Source of the DNA: Pseudomonas pharyngis
GTDB taxonomy: Bacteria; Pseudomonadota; Gammaproteobacteria; Pseudomonadales; Pseudomonadaceae
Assembly: GCF_021602345.1 (NCBI RefSeq)
Contig: NZ_BQID01000018.1
Location: 1-64,000, forward strand
Length of the DNA: 64,000 bases
Direction: 5' to 3'
The notes beneath the pieces were generated by a model. The model worked only from the letters and a program-made list of their open reading frames with translations. It was not told the origin of the DNA and did no database searches. Below, in pieces: positions 48,385 through 58,304 of the stretch. Each line of letters begins with the position of its first letter. Positions within the stretch are counted from its first letter, which is position 1. The translations under genes were made by a program, and so were the position numbers.

Positions 48385-49236
48385 ATGACCGCTCCACGCC
48401 TCACTCTGCCCTCGCCGGCCAAACTCAATCTGATGCTGCACATTCTCGGTCGTCGTGAAGACGGTTATCACGAGTTGCAGACGCTTTTTCAGTTCCTCGA
48501 CTACGGCGACGAAATCACCTTCGCCGTGCGTGACGACGGCGTGATTCGCCTGCACACCGAATTCGAAGGCGTGCCCCACGACAGCAATCTGATCGTGCGC
48601 GCGGCGAAGAAACTCCAGGAACAATCCGGCTGCTCGCTCGGCATCGATATCTGGATCGACAAGATCCTGCCGATGGGCGGCGGCATTGGTGGCGGCAGCT
48701 CGAATGCGGCCACCACCCTGCTCGGCCTCAATCACTTATGGCAACTGGGTTGGGATGAAGATCGCCTGGCAGCACTGGGCCTGACACTGGGCGCGGACGT
48801 GCCGGTGTTCGTGCGTGGCCACGCAGCTTTCGCCGAAGGTGTCGGCGAGAAACTGACCCCAGTCGAGCCCGCCGAACCGTGGTACGTCGTGCTCGTTCCG
48901 CAAGTCTCTGTTAGTACGGCAGAAATTTTTTCAGATCCTTTGTTGACACGTAACACGCCGCCCATTAAAGTGCGCCCCGTTCCCGAGGGAAACAGTCGAA
49001 ATGACTGCTTGCCGGTGGTCTCGAGGCGTTATCCAGAAGTACGTAACGCATTGAATTTGTTAGGTAATTTTACCGAAGCAAAACTCACCGGAACTGGAAG
49101 TTGTGTGTTTGGGGGCTTCCCAAGCAAAGCTGAAGCTGATAAAGTCTCGGCCCTTCTGACAGAGACCCTTACAGGATTTGTAGCAAAAGGAAGCAACGTT
49201 TCGATGTTGCATCGCAAGCTGCAAAATCTGCTCTAA
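48385..49236 (+). CDS. ispE: 4-diphosphocytidyl-2-C-methyl-D-erythritol kinase
   Basis: A 283-residue GHMP kinase of the MEP isoprenoid pathway. It has [22 protein letters not shown] at the N-terminus and the ATP-binding [15 protein letters not shown] near residues 95-109. [10 protein letters not shown] appears near the C-terminus. The 3' half (from about 48900) is more AT-rich than the 5' half. It starts 3 bp after lolB. Confidence 0.93.
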   Translation: MTAPRLTLPSPAKLNLMLHILGRREDGYHELQTLFQFLDYGDEITFAVRDDGVIRLHTEFEGVPHDSNLIVRAAKKLQEQSGCSLGIDIWIDKILPMGGGIGGGSSNAATTLLGLNHLWQLGWDEDRLAALGLTLGADVPVFVRGHAAFAEGVGEKLTPVEPAEPWYVVLVPQVSVSTAEIFSDPLLTRNTPPIKVRPVPEGNSRNDCLPVVSRRYPEVRNALNLLGNFTEAKLTGTGSCVFGGFPSKAEADKVSALLTETLTGFVAKGSNVSMLHRKLQNLL

Positions 49237-49273
49237 AGGAATCAAGTGCCCGGCACTTGCAAGCAACAGATAC

Positions 49274-49348
49274 AGGGGCGTCGCCAAGCGGTAAGGCAGC
49301 AGGTTTTGATCCTGCCATGCGTTGGTTCGAATCCAGCCGCCCCTGCCA
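49274..49348 (+). tRNA. tRNA-Gln (TTG anticodon)
   Basis: A 75-nt cloverleaf with acceptor stem AGGGGCG/CGCCCCT, anticodon loop TTTTGAT with anticodon TTG at 49306-49308, T-loop GGTTCGAATCC and encoded CCA. It sits between ispE and prs, its usual place in pseudomonads. Confidence 0.97.
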
Positions 49349-49395
49349 TTTTCCTATACTCATCCAGGTATACCCTCAGCCTTCAGGTACTGCGC

Positions 49396-50337
49396 GTGTC
49401 CAAGATGATGGTCTTTACGGGGAACGCTAACCCCGATCTGGCTCGGCGTGTCGTACGTCAGCTGCATATCCCTCTCGGTGACATCTCTGTCGGTAAATTC
49501 TCCGACGGCGAAATTACAGCCGAGATCAATGAAAACGTTCGCGGTAAAGACGTCTTCATTATTCAGCCGACTTGCGCTCCGACCAACGATAACCTGATGG
49601 AACTGGTAGTGATGGCTGATGCCTTCCGCCGCTCCTCGGCTACTCGTATCACTGCTGTTATTCCTTATTTTGGTTATGCCCGTCAGGATCGCCGTCCGCG
49701 TTCCGCACGTGTGGCTATCAGCGCGAAAGTCGTTGCTGACATGCTCACCGTAGTCGGCATCGACCGTGTTCTCACGGTTGATCTGCATGCTGACCAGATT
49801 CAGGGCTTCTTCGATATTCCGGTAGATAACATCTACGGCTCCCCGGTTCTGGTGGATGACATCGAAGATCAGCGCTTCGAGAACCTGATGATCGTGTCCC
49901 CGGACATTGGTGGCGTCGTGCGTGCACGTGCCGTTGCCAAATCCCTGGGCGTGGATCTCGGGATCATCGACAAACGCCGTGAGAAAGCCAATCACTCTGA
50001 AGTGATGCATATCATCGGTGATGTCGAAGGGCGTACCTGCATCCTGGTCGATGACATGGTCGATACCGCCGGCACTCTGTGCCATGCGGCCAAGGCCCTG
50101 AAAGAGCATGGCGCAGCCAAGGTCTTTGCCTACTGCACACACCCTGTGCTGTCGGGTCGGGCCATCGAGAATATCGAAAATTCCGTGCTGGACGAGCTGG
50201 TGGTGACTAACACCATCCCGCTGTCCGCTGCAGCACAAGCCTGTGCACGTATCCGTCAACTGGATATCGCACCGGTTGTTGCCGAAGCGGTTCGCCGCAT
50301 CAGCAATGAAGAATCGATCAGCGCGATGTTCCGTTAA
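49396..50337 (+). CDS. prs: Ribose-phosphate pyrophosphokinase
   Basis: A 313-residue enzyme making PRPP from ribose 5-phosphate and ATP, the precursor used by hpt and upp in this window. It has [16 protein letters not shown] at the start, the [13 protein letters not shown] loop near residue 95, and the PRPP motif [13 protein letters not shown] near residue 215. The start is a GTG at 49396 (reading MSKMMVF after initiation), which matches family length. A strong terminator follows. Confidence 0.95.
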   Translation: MSKMMVFTGNANPDLARRVVRQLHIPLGDISVGKFSDGEITAEINENVRGKDVFIIQPTCAPTNDNLMELVVMADAFRRSSATRITAVIPYFGYARQDRRPRSARVAISAKVVADMLTVVGIDRVLTVDLHADQIQGFFDIPVDNIYGSPVLVDDIEDQRFENLMIVSPDIGGVVRARAVAKSLGVDLGIIDKRREKANHSEVMHIIGDVEGRTCILVDDMVDTAGTLCHAAKALKEHGAAKVFAYCTHPVLSGRAIENIENSVLDELVVTNTIPLSAAAQACARIRQLDIAPVVAEAVRRISNEESISAMFR

Positions 50338-50373
50338 GGGCCCTGCCCTTCTCGAAATGTCTCGTTGACGAAA

Positions 50374-50414
50374 AGCGCCCCGCCCCGGCATTTCTGCCGG
50401 GGCGGGGCTTTTTT
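50374..50414 (+). terminator. Intrinsic terminator after prs
   Basis: GCCCCGCCCCGGCA-tttc-TGCCGGGGCGGGGC followed by TTTTTT, separating prs from rplY. Confidence 0.9.
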
Positions 50415-50478
50415 GCCCATACCGTGTTCGGCGCTGGTCGCAAACGCCACTCGGTCATGGCTATTTTGGAGATACAAA

Positions 50479-51081
50479 ATGAACGATTTTACTTTGAATG
50501 CTGAACTGCGTTCCGACCTGGGGAAAGGTGCGAGCCGCCGCCTGCGTCGTCTCGCTGCCCTGGTTCCAGCTGTTGTTTACGGTGGCGACAAAGCCCCTGA
50601 ATCCATCAGCATGCTGGCCAAAGAAGTTGCCAAACTGCTCGAAAACGAAGCTGCCTACAGCCACGTTATCGAACTGAACGTTGGTGGCACCAAGCAGAAC
50701 GTGATCATCAAGGCTCTGCAACGTCACCCGGCCAAAGGCCACGTGATGCACGCTGACTTCGTACGCGTTGTAGCTGGCCAGAAACTGACCGCTATCGTTC
50801 CTGTGCACTTCATCAACGAAGCTGCTCCAGTGAAGAAAGGCGGCGAAATCTCGCACGTTGTTGCCGAGATCGAAGTTTCCTGCCTGCCGAAAGATCTGCC
50901 TGAGTTCATCGAAGTCGACCTGGCTAACGCTGAAATCGGCACCATCGTTCACCTGTCGGACATCAAGGCTCCTAAAGGCGTTGAGTTCGTTGCTCTGGCA
51001 CACGGCGATGACAAGGCTGTTGCCAACGTCCACGCTCCACGTGTTGCTCCAGAAGCTACCGAAGAAGGCGCAGCAGAGTAA
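50479..51081 (+). CDS. rplY: 50S ribosomal protein L25/general stress protein Ctc
   Basis: A 200-residue Ctc-type L25 with the 5S-rRNA-binding N-terminal domain ([21 protein letters not shown] at the start) and the C-terminal extension typical of long L25 proteins. Start at 50479 with GGAG 9 bp upstream. Its own transcription unit begins after the prs terminator. Confidence 0.95.
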   Translation: MNDFTLNAELRSDLGKGASRRLRRLAALVPAVVYGGDKAPESISMLAKEVAKLLENEAAYSHVIELNVGGTKQNVIIKALQRHPAKGHVMHADFVRVVAGQKLTAIVPVHFINEAAPVKKGGEISHVVAEIEVSCLPKDLPEFIEVDLANAEIGTIVHLSDIKAPKGVEFVALAHGDDKAVANVHAPRVAPEATEEGAAE

Positions 51082-51252
51082 TTCACTCTGTCATGCCTGA
51101 GTGAGCAGGTAACATCGCGGACTGGAACGTAGCGAGAAAGCGGGCGGGAACGCGGAGTTTACATCCATGGTAAATGAGCATTTTTCGTCCACTTTCGCCG
51201 CCTTCCCTGATCGCGGCGATGTTATCCACCACTCAAAGGAAGGGCCCCTATC
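51082..51252 (+). promoter_or_regulatory. rplY-pth spacer with possible structured leader
   Basis: GGTAACATCGC (51108-51118) can pair with GCGATGTTATCC (51216-51227) with one bulge, closing a ~100-nt domain just upstream of the pth ribosome binding site (AGGAAG). It may be an RNA structure in the intercistronic region. Confidence 0.35.
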
Positions 51253-51837
51253 GTGACTGCCATCAAACTGATCGTTGGCCTGGGAAATCCAGGCGCTGAA
51301 TACGAGCAGACCCGGCATAACGCAGGGGCCCTTTTTGTTGAGCGCATCGCCCACGCACAGAATGTGAATCTCGTGGCCGATCGCAAGTATTTCGGCCTGA
51401 CCGGGCGTTTTTCGCATCAGGGTCAGGATGTTCGTCTGCTGATTCCCACCACCTACATGAACCGCAGCGGCCAGGCCGTGGCGGCACTCGCCGGTTTCTT
51501 CCGCATCAAGCCTGAAGAGATCCTGGTGGCACACGACGAACTCGATCTGCCTCCGGGCGTCGCCAAACTCAAAGTCGGCGGCGGCCATGGCGGTCACAAC
51601 GGGTTGCGCGACATCATTGCGCAATTGGGCAATCAGAATACGTTCCACCGCCTGCGGCTTGGCATCGGCCACCCGGGCGTCGCCAGTATGGTTTCAAATT
51701 TCGTCCTGGGTCGTGCGCCACGCGCCGAACAGGAAAAACTCGATGCCAGCATCGACTTTGCCCTCGGCGTGCTGCCGGATATCCTCGCCGGTGAATGGAA
51801 CCGCGCGATGAAAAACCTGCACAGCCAGAAGGCCTGA
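51253..51837 (+). CDS. pth: Peptidyl-tRNA hydrolase
   Basis: A 194-residue enzyme that releases peptides from prematurely dissociated peptidyl-tRNA. It has [20 protein letters not shown] at the N-terminus with the catalytic His, PTTYMNRSG near residue 66, and HDELDLPPG near residue 96. It starts at a GTG with AGGAAG upstream. Followed by ychF at 22 bp. Confidence 0.95.
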
Positions 51838-51859
51838 CTCTAATCCGAGGGGAAACACC

Positions 51860-52960
51860 ATGGGATTCAATTGCGGCATCGTCGGCCTGCCTAACGTCGG
51901 CAAGTCCACCCTGTTCAACGCCCTGACCAAATCCGGGATCGCGGCCGAGAACTTCCCCTTCTGCACCATCGAGCCGAACAGCGGCATCGTGCCGATGCCG
52001 GATCCGCGTCTGGACGCTCTGGCGGCCATCGTCAATCCGAAGCGCATCCTGCCGACCACCATGGAATTCGTCGACATCGCGGGCCTGGTTGCCGGCGCGT
52101 CGAAAGGTGAAGGTCTGGGCAACAAGTTCCTGGCCAACATCCGCGAAACCGACGCGATCGCCCACGTCGTGCGCTGCTTCGAAGACGATAACGTGATCCA
52201 CGTTTCCAACAGCGTCGACCCGAAGCGCGACATCGAAATCATCGACCTGGAACTGATCTTCGCCGACCTCGACAGCTGCGAGAAGCAACTGCAGAAAGTC
52301 GCGCGCAACGCCAAGGGCGGTGACAAGGATGCAGTGGCCCAGAAGGCTCTGCTGGAACAACTGATCCCGCACTTCAGCGAAGGCAAGCCTGCGCGCAGCC
52401 TGATGAAGAACATGAGCGCCGACGAAAAAGCGATCATCAAGGGCTTCCACCTGCTGACCACCAAGCCGGTCATGTACATCGCCAACGTCGCTGAAGACGG
52501 TTTCGAGAACAACCCGCATCTGGACGTGGTCAAGGCCATCGCCGAAGAAGAAGGCGCGATGGTTGTTCCGGTCTGCAACAAGATCGAAGCGGAAATCGCC
52601 GAGCTGGACGACGGCGAAGAGAAAGACATGTTTCTCGAGGCCCTGGGCCTGGAAGAGCCTGGCCTGAACCGCGTGATCCGCGCCGGCTACGAAATGCTGC
52701 ACCTGCAGACCTATTTCACCGCCGGTGTCGAAGAAGTCCGCGCCTGGACCGTCCGCGTCGGTGCCACCGCACCGCAAGCCGCCGGCGTGATCCACACCGA
52801 CTTCGAGAAAGGCTTCATCCGCGCCGAAGTGATCGCCTACAACGACTTCATCCAGTACAAGGGCGAAGCAGGCACCAAGGAAGCCGGTAAATGGCGCCTG
52901 GAAGGTAAAGACTACATCGTCAAGGACGGCGACGTGATGCACTTCCGCTTCAACGTGTAA
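51860..52960 (+). CDS. ychF: Ribosome-associated GTPase/ATPase YchF
   Basis: A 366-residue OBG-family P-loop protein (prefers ATP) with P-loop [14 protein letters not shown] at residues 8-21, [17 protein letters not shown] near residue 73, NKIEAE in place of NKxD, and a C-terminal TGS domain ending in the usual [11 protein letters not shown]. Cotranscribed with pth in most gammaproteobacteria. Confidence 0.95.
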   Translation: MGFNCGIVGLPNVGKSTLFNALTKSGIAAENFPFCTIEPNSGIVPMPDPRLDALAAIVNPKRILPTTMEFVDIAGLVAGASKGEGLGNKFLANIRETDAIAHVVRCFEDDNVIHVSNSVDPKRDIEIIDLELIFADLDSCEKQLQKVARNAKGGDKDAVAQKALLEQLIPHFSEGKPARSLMKNMSADEKAIIKGFHLLTTKPVMYIANVAEDGFENNPHLDVVKAIAEEEGAMVVPVCNKIEAEIAELDDGEEKDMFLEALGLEEPGLNRVIRAGYEMLHLQTYFTAGVEEVRAWTVRVGATAPQAAGVIHTDFEKGFIRAEVIAYNDFIQYKGEAGTKEAGKWRLEGKDYIVKDGDVMHFRFNV

Positions 52961-52974
52961 AAGCTGCACCCATG

Positions 52975-53005
52975 AAAAAGCCGCGTTTGATACGCGGCTT
53001 TTTTG
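52975..53005. terminator. Bidirectional intrinsic terminator
   Basis: AAAAAGCCGCG-tttgata-CGCGGCTTTTTT between ychF and the convergent MFS gene. Confidence 0.88.
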
Positions 53006-53023
53006 TGCCTGAAATTCGGCCCG

Positions 53024-54241
53024 TCAGGCCTTCTTGGTTCTTGGCAGGAAGATCGCCAGCACTCCGAACAGCGGCAGGAACGAGCACAGGAAGTACACGT
53101 ATTCGATGCCGTGAATGTCCGCCAGATGACCGAGCAACGCCGCGCCAATCCCGCCGAAACCGAACATCAGACCGAAGAACACCCCGGCAATCATCCCGAC
53201 ATTGCCCGGCACCAGCTCCTGCGCGTACACCACAATCGCCGAGAACGCCGAAGCCAGGATGAAGCCTATCACCACGCTCAGGACGCTGGTCCAGAACAGG
53301 TCGACATGGGGCATGAGCAGCGTGAACGGTGCCACGCCGAGGATCGAGAACCAGATCACCGCCTTGCGCCCGATCTTGTCGCCAATCGGCCCGCCAAAGA
53401 ACGTACCCGCCGCCACCGCGCCGAGGAACAGGAACAGATGCAGCTGCGAACTGGCCACCGACAGGTCGAACTTCTCGATCAGGTAGAAGGTGAAGTAACT
53501 GGTCAGGCTGGCCATGTAGAAATACTTGGAGAACACCAGCAGCCCCAGCACCACCAGCGCACTGACCATCCTGCCCTTCGACAGTCCATGAGTGGCGGCC
53601 TGGCCGGCCTTGAGCTTGAACAGGTTCAGGTGATGGGCGTACCAGCGACTGATGCGATAGAGCACGAACAACGCAAACACCGCGAACAGCCCGAACCACG
53701 CCACGTTGCCCTGCCCGAAAGGAATGATGATCGCCGCTGCCAGCAACGGGCCGAAGGCTGAACCGGCGTTACCACCGACCTGAAAGGTCGATTGCGCCAG
53801 ACCGAAACGCCCGCCCGAGGCCAACCGCGCGATGCGGGAAGCTTCAGGGTGGAAGGTCGAAGAGCCGATGCCGATCAGCGCCGCCGCCAGCAAGATAAGA
53901 GGGAAACTGCCGACCATCGACATCATCACAATGCCGATCAACGTGCACACGGAACCGGCGGGCAGCAGCCACGGCTTCGGATGCCGGTCGGTGTGATAAC
54001 CGACCCACGGCTGCAACAGCGACGCGGTCAACTGAAAGGTCAGGGTAATCAGGCCGACCTGGGTAAAACTCAAACCATAGTTGGCCTTGAGCATCGGATA
54101 GATCGACGGCAGCACCGACTGGATCAGGTCATTGATCAAATGCGCCAGCGCCACCGCGCCGATGATGCGCATCACCAGTGGACTGCTCTGGGGAGGAGCG
54201 GACGCCGAGGCAGCGGCGGTCTGAACGTTGCTGATAGCCAT
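53024..54241 (-). CDS. MFS transporter, fosmidomycin resistance (Fsr) type
   Basis: A 405-residue inner-membrane protein with twelve predicted helices. The opening AHLINDLIQSVLPSIYPMLK (near residue 35) and GYHTDRHPKPW motif A region match Fsr/fosmidomycin-resistance efflux pumps, as does IGIGSSTFHPEASRIAR near residue 122. It probably exports small drugs or metabolites by proton antiport. Confidence 0.85.
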   Translation of the reverse strand: MAISNVQTAAASASAPPQSSPLVMRIIGAVALAHLINDLIQSVLPSIYPMLKANYGLSFTQVGLITLTFQLTASLLQPWVGYHTDRHPKPWLLPAGSVCTLIGIVMMSMVGSFPLILLAAALIGIGSSTFHPEASRIARLASGGRFGLAQSTFQVGGNAGSAFGPLLAAAIIIPFGQGNVAWFGLFAVFALFVLYRISRWYAHHLNLFKLKAGQAATHGLSKGRMVSALVVLGLLVFSKYFYMASLTSYFTFYLIEKFDLSVASSQLHLFLFLGAVAAGTFFGGPIGDKIGRKAVIWFSILGVAPFTLLMPHVDLFWTSVLSVVIGFILASAFSAIVVYAQELVPGNVGMIAGVFFGLMFGFGGIGAALLGHLADIHGIEYVYFLCSFLPLFGVLAIFLPRTKKA

Positions 54242-54574
54242 GGGAATTTCCGGACTGCAGATGGGTGCACGCGGGCAGGTGCGTCAATGTGCCATTTTTC
54301 GGTGCGCCAGCGCCATCCCCTTAGCCAGCTAACGAACTATTCAGTCGTCGCGCCGCAAGTGATAGCGCAACGCCATGGTCTGAATCTTGCCTTGCTTATC
54401 CGCTTGAACGCGGCGCCCTTACAAAGGGCATCGAGAATGGGAAGTTTCGCTACAGAGCCGGCCTACAGAGCGGGCAAGGGTGAACTTTCGAGGCCTTTTA
54501 GCAGGGCACCAGTCACGGTCGCAACGACCGCGATGCACGCCGATGGTGCGTGGTGTCCAGAGGAGTCATGGGGC
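54242..54574. other. Divergent intergenic region between MFS and chemoreceptor genes
   Basis: 333 bp with no recognisable gene, RNA motif or clear promoter. The only regulatory element I can support is the GAGGAG ribosome binding site (54560-54565) of the chemoreceptor. Confidence 0.5.
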
Positions 54575-56632
54575 ATGCAGGCTTTTTTATCACCGGGGAT
54601 CAGGTTGCTGGGGCGATTTGGGTTCGCACGTAAATTCCAGTTGTTGTTTCTGCTGTTTATCCTGCCATTGGCCGGCAGCCTGTTGATGATCGGCCAGGAC
54701 TATCGCGACAAACTTAACCTGATCGCCGGTGAACGTGCCGGTGTGCGGCAGTTGCTCGCCCTCGATGCACTCGACAACCTGCTCGCCGCCCAACGCGACC
54801 GCGCCGCCCGCTGGCGCGCCACGGAAACCAACCGCCAGCCGACACCCGCGACTCTGGCCGCCGTGGCCGCCTTCGATGGCGTTCAGCCTGCCGTTGCCCA
54901 GGCGACGCTGGAGCTGGGCAGTGCCTTGCAAGCCGAAGGCGCGGAAGGTGAAACCCTGACCCGCTATCAGGCCCTGCAAGCCGCGCTCAATGGTCTGGAC
55001 TCGAAAAGCCTTTCCGGTGTCGGTTGGTGGCCGGACGGTTACGACCGCTTCACCAACGCCCTCAGCGCCCTGCAAGCTTTGCGTGAGCAAATCGCGATGG
55101 ACAATCGCCTGATCCTCGCGCCATGGCTGGAAACCTATCTGCTGACACAGATTTCCACCCAGCACGCACCAGACCTGATCGAGCGGGTCGGCCGACTGGC
55201 AGCCGTCGGCCAGGCGTCCGTGGTTTCCGGTCAGTTCACCCTGCAAAGCCGTCTGCAACTGCGTGACCTGCGCAGCCGTATCGGCGATGCCCGCGAGCAG
55301 TTGGTGAAAACCGCGAGCCTGCTCGAAGCGCGTCTGCCGCCAGCCCTGCAAGGCTGGGCCGGGCAATATCACGACAGCCTCAAGCAGCTGGACGCCGGAT
55401 TGAAAGTGCTGGATGACGGCGTGTTCGGCGGCAGCATCAATCTCAAGCCTGAAGAATTCGAGCGCACTCTCGATGCCCTGCTCGGCAACCTCGCCACGCT
55501 GCGCCAGCAATCGCTGGTGTCGCTGGATCAGCGGCTGGATGACTACCACGGATCGGCGATTCGTCAGTTCATCGTTGTCGCGGCGGTCTTCGGTTGCCTG
55601 TTGCTGGCGGCGCTATATTTGTTCGTGTGCCTGCAAGCCTCGATCCGTCGTAGCGCCAGCGGCATCACGCTGCTCGCCGAGGCTCTGCGCGACGGCAATC
55701 TGAGCTTGCAAGTGCCGGTCGTGGGCCGTGATGAACTGGCGTCGATCAGCACCGCGCTCAACGTGGCCGTAGTGCAACTGCGCACCAGCCTGCTGGGTGT
55801 CGATCACGAGACTTCGCAACTGAGCAACGCGGTACGCAGCCTCAACGATCACTCCAGCGGCGCTCTCAGCGAAGTCGAAGCGCAACAATTGCAGATCAGT
55901 CAGATCGCTGCAGCGGCCACGCAACTGGCGGCGACGTCCCAAGGCGTGGCGCAGAGTTGCGAACAGGCTTCGGGCAGCGCCCAGCACACCCGGCGCATCG
56001 CTGCCGACAGCAGCCGTGACAGTCAACGCACCACGGCGAGCATCCAGCAGCTCAATCAGCGTCTGAACGAAACTGCCGCAGCGCTCGGTCGGGTCAGCGA
56101 GCAAGGGCAGCAGATTCAATTGGTGGTCGACACCATTCGCGGCGTCGCCGAGCAGACCAACCTGCTCGCACTCAACGCCGCTATCGAGGCCGCTCGCGCG
56201 GGTGAACAAGGTCGTGGCTTTGCCGTGGTGGCCGACGAGGTGCGCAGCCTGTCGCAACGTACGCAATCATCCACGGCGCAGATCGCCGGTACGGTCGACA
56301 GCCTGCGCAATACGGTCAACGAAGCCGTGAGCCTGATGGAGGCTGCGTGCGGTCAGGCGCAATCAGACGCGGAAGCGGTCACCGGACTGGGCGAACGCCT
56401 GGGGGAAATCGCCAGCGCCGTGCAGAGCGTCACCGACACCCTCGCCCAGATCGCCACGGCGGTCGAAGAACAGGCCAGCACCGCCGATGAGGTCAGCGGC
56501 AATATCCAGCAGGTGGATCAGGCGGCGGTTCGCCTGCTCGAAGGCGCGCGGGCCGTGAATCTTGCGGCGGACACCTTGAGCCAGGGCAGCCATGCCTTGA
56601 GTGCCAACACCGGAAGATTTCAGCTGCGTTGA
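54575..56632 (+). CDS. Methyl-accepting chemotaxis protein
   Basis: A 685-residue chemoreceptor. A first membrane helix lies near residues 20-42, followed by a long helical periplasmic domain (about 45-325, helical-bundle type), a second helix near residues 330-352, HAMP, and a signalling domain whose tip ([20 protein letters not shown]) is near residue 530. Start at the ATG at 54575, 9 bp after GAGGAG; an upstream ATG at 54568 is out of frame. The ligand is unknown. Confidence 0.86.
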   Translation: MQAFLSPGIRLLGRFGFARKFQLLFLLFILPLAGSLLMIGQDYRDKLNLIAGERAGVRQLLALDALDNLLAAQRDRAARWRATETNRQPTPATLAAVAAFDGVQPAVAQATLELGSALQAEGAEGETLTRYQALQAALNGLDSKSLSGVGWWPDGYDRFTNALSALQALREQIAMDNRLILAPWLETYLLTQISTQHAPDLIERVGRLAAVGQASVVSGQFTLQSRLQLRDLRSRIGDAREQLVKTASLLEARLPPALQGWAGQYHDSLKQLDAGLKVLDDGVFGGSINLKPEEFERTLDALLGNLATLRQQSLVSLDQRLDDYHGSAIRQFIVVAAVFGCLLLAALYLFVCLQASIRRSASGITLLAEALRDGNLSLQVPVVGRDELASISTALNVAVVQLRTSLLGVDHETSQLSNAVRSLNDHSSGALSEVEAQQLQISQIAAAATQLAATSQGVAQSCEQASGSAQHTRRIAADSSRDSQRTTASIQQLNQRLNETAAALGRVSEQGQQIQLVVDTIRGVAEQTNLLALNAAIEAARAGEQGRGFAVVADEVRSLSQRTQSSTAQIAGTVDSLRNTVNEAVSLMEAACGQAQSDAEAVTGLGERLGEIASAVQSVTDTLAQIATAVEEQASTADEVSGNIQQVDQAAVRLLEGARAVNLAADTLSQGSHALSANTGRFQLR

Positions 56633-56636
56633 AGCC

Positions 56637-56665
56637 CCTCCCGCGCCGTTTTTCGGCGCGGGAGG
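56637..56665 (+). terminator. Hairpin after the chemoreceptor gene
   Basis: CCTCCCGCGCCG-ttttt-CGGCGCGGGAGG, a perfect 12-bp stem 4 bp after the stop codon but without a T-run. Confidence 0.6.
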
Positions 56666-56746
56666 ATAAGCGGTTGAAAATAAGAAGAAATATTTTGAAT
56701 TTACGCTTGACGCTTTTCCATTTCAGGGGAATAATGCGCGCCACTT

Positions 56747-56823
56747 GGCTACATAGCTCAGTTGGTTAGAGCATAGCATTCATAATGCTGGGGTCCGGGG
56801 TTCAAGTCCCTGTGTAGCCACCA
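56747..56823 (+). tRNA. tRNA-Met (CAT, elongator type)
   Basis: A 77-nt cloverleaf including CCA. The acceptor stem GGCTACA/TGTAGCC is fully paired, so it is not the initiator. Anticodon CAT is at 56781-56783, with T-loop GGTTCAAGTCC. It resembles E. coli metT. It is followed by a terminator and then the bacteriocin locus. Confidence 0.95.
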
Positions 56824-56828
56824 AGTAC

Positions 56829-56868
56829 TAAAAACGGCTTACCGAAAGGTAGGCCGTTTTTTTATGCC
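56829..56868 (+). terminator. tRNA-Met terminator
   Basis: AAACGGCTTACC-gaaa-GGTAGGCCGTTTTTTT. The 48 bp from 56821 recur, at 40 of 48 identities, at 58592-58639 after the immunity gene. Confidence 0.88.
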
Positions 56869-57012
56869 TCAAGAAAAGTGCCCTTCCTCAGTGAATCGGC
56901 TGGCTCCGTAGGAACCGGGTGCGAAAAGCGTACGAAGAGGATTTTTCGTTCGTTCAGGCACCTGCATCCCTACCAGTCGATTTGATCGCCATCGCGATTG
57001 GCCGACAAGCTC

Positions 57013-57042
57013 CCCTGTCTCGATCCAACGACAGACAGGGAG
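57013..57042 (+). promoter_or_regulatory. Hairpin overlapping the bacteriocin ribosome binding site
   Basis: CCCTGTCT (57013-57020) pairs perfectly with AGACAGGG (57033-57040) across a 12-nt loop. The right arm contains most of the Shine-Dalgarno AGGGAG (57037-57042) of the bacteriocin gene, whose ATG is at 57048. Confidence 0.5.
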
Positions 57043-57047
57043 TTGTC

Positions 57048-58298
57048 ATGGACCCGGACAAAAACCTTTTCGATGATATCTGGCGCCGAAAGCTTCCGAA
57101 CGGCGATGCCTCATGGGCCGCCTGGTTTCCGCCCCGAGAGCCGGAACCCGTCTACGTTCCAACAGATGAATGGCCAACCCCAATGCCCCGCGACGATCTG
57201 GTATTTGCCAAGTCCTGCACACCGGACAACTGGTGTCGAACGGATGCCGGCACAACACCTGAGCCCGCCTCCAGTTTCGGCAAGATCATGGTGGCGGGCG
57301 CCATACGCTTTCCCGCAGCCAGTAAGGTCGTAGCGAAAGCAATCGGCGCCGATCTGGCCTTGGGGCGCATGGCGGGCGGTGGAATTCTGCAGCAACGTCT
57401 CAACTGGGCAATCCGTGGTGCGACAGGCCCGGCCAGTGTTTTCATCCTAGGGATGCTGCCGGCCAGAATGGGCGACGGCACCCTTTATACCGACGAACAA
57501 CTGCGCACCCTACCCCGCGCCTCCACTCGCGTGCGCTTCCAGTTCCGGCGTGATGCCGAAGGGGTCATGCAGGTCTACGGCATCCACACCGGCGTCTCGG
57601 GCGACGACTCCGTGCGTACCGTAAAAGTCGAGTGGAACAACGATAAGACCGCCATGGAGGCGAAGCTCAACGGCATCACGATTTTGTGGACGCCGCAACG
57701 CGGGCCGCTGGGATCGATGCCGCCGCTGGTGTATCCGGAACACGGCGAACCACTCAGCACGATTCTCGTCCATCCGATCGCGGCGAACACCGACAGCCAG
57801 ATTGAAATCCTGCCCGGCGAAGACATCACCGCCGAGGATTGTATTCTGGTGTTTCCGGCGGAGACCGGGCTGAAGTCGTTGTATGTGGTGTTTTCGAAGC
57901 CGGCCAGATTGACGCCCGGGACGGTGACGGGGGTTGGTGAGGATGTTTCCGGGATATGGCTGGCGGGAGCAGGAACGGGGATTGGTGTGCCAATTCCCAC
58001 GCGAATAGCGGACAGGCTCAGAGGGCGGGAGTTTTCAAGTTTCGACGCGTTCAGAAAAGCACTCTGGCAAGCCGTGCGGGATGATCCAGAACTTTTCGAT
58101 CAGTTCAATTCGGATGCCCAAGATCGTTTAATGTCGGGCAACGCACCCGCGGTTCGAGACAGGGAGTCTGTAGGCACAAGAGGGGTATTTGAAATACATC
58201 ACGTCGAGCGGATTACTGATGGCGGCGCTGTCTACGACATAGACAACCTCCGAATCAACACCCCTAAAAATCACATCTTTCAACATAAAAAACAGTGA
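57048..58298 (+). CDS. S-type pyocin domain HNH DNase bacteriocin
   Basis: A 416-residue toxin. The C-terminal ~130 residues are a colicin E9/pyocin-type DNase: IPTRIADRLRGREFSSFDAFR near residue 311, then the HNH metal site with His384-His385 in FEIHH, His409 and His413 in NHIFQH. The middle (about 75-290) matches the S-type pyocin domain (VFAKSC near residue 51, TDAGTTPEP). The usual long receptor-binding and translocation N-terminus is missing, so it is half the size of classical S pyocins. The N-terminal ~70 residues are Pro/Trp-rich and unrecognised. The cognate immunity gene follows at 6 bp. It may enter targets by another route, for example as a type VI secretion cargo (inference). Confidence 0.87.
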   Translation: MDPDKNLFDDIWRRKLPNGDASWAAWFPPREPEPVYVPTDEWPTPMPRDDLVFAKSCTPDNWCRTDAGTTPEPASSFGKIMVAGAIRFPAASKVVAKAIGADLALGRMAGGGILQQRLNWAIRGATGPASVFILGMLPARMGDGTLYTDEQLRTLPRASTRVRFQFRRDAEGVMQVYGIHTGVSGDDSVRTVKVEWNNDKTAMEAKLNGITILWTPQRGPLGSMPPLVYPEHGEPLSTILVHPIAANTDSQIEILPGEDITAEDCILVFPAETGLKSLYVVFSKPARLTPGTVTGVGEDVSGIWLAGAGTGIGVPIPTRIADRLRGREFSSFDAFRKALWQAVRDDPELFDQFNSDAQDRLMSGNAPAVRDRESVGTRGVFEIHHVERITDGGAVYDIDNLRINTPKNHIFQHKKQ

Positions 58299-58304
58299 AC
58301 ACAC

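Noticed and set aside
46120-48735. An 871-residue minus-strand open frame
   Set aside because: It covers the TPR lipoprotein, lolB and ispE genes in antisense; no motif or start signal.
53792-54574. Extended N-terminus of the chemoreceptor starting within the MFS gene
   Set aside because: The frame is open by chance over the antisense of the MFS gene. The membrane anchor and a strong ribosome binding site place the start at 54575.
56747-56823. tRNA-Ile with modified CAT anticodon, or initiator tRNA
   Set aside because: The body matches elongator tRNA-Met (metT-like), and the first acceptor pair G-C excludes the initiator, which has a 1-72 mismatch.
56869-57047. A PrtN P-box or LexA site controlling the bacteriocin
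   Set aside because: GATTGGCCGACAAG near 56996 only loosely resembles a P-box half and there is no tandem set; no CTGT-N8-ACAG LexA site was found.
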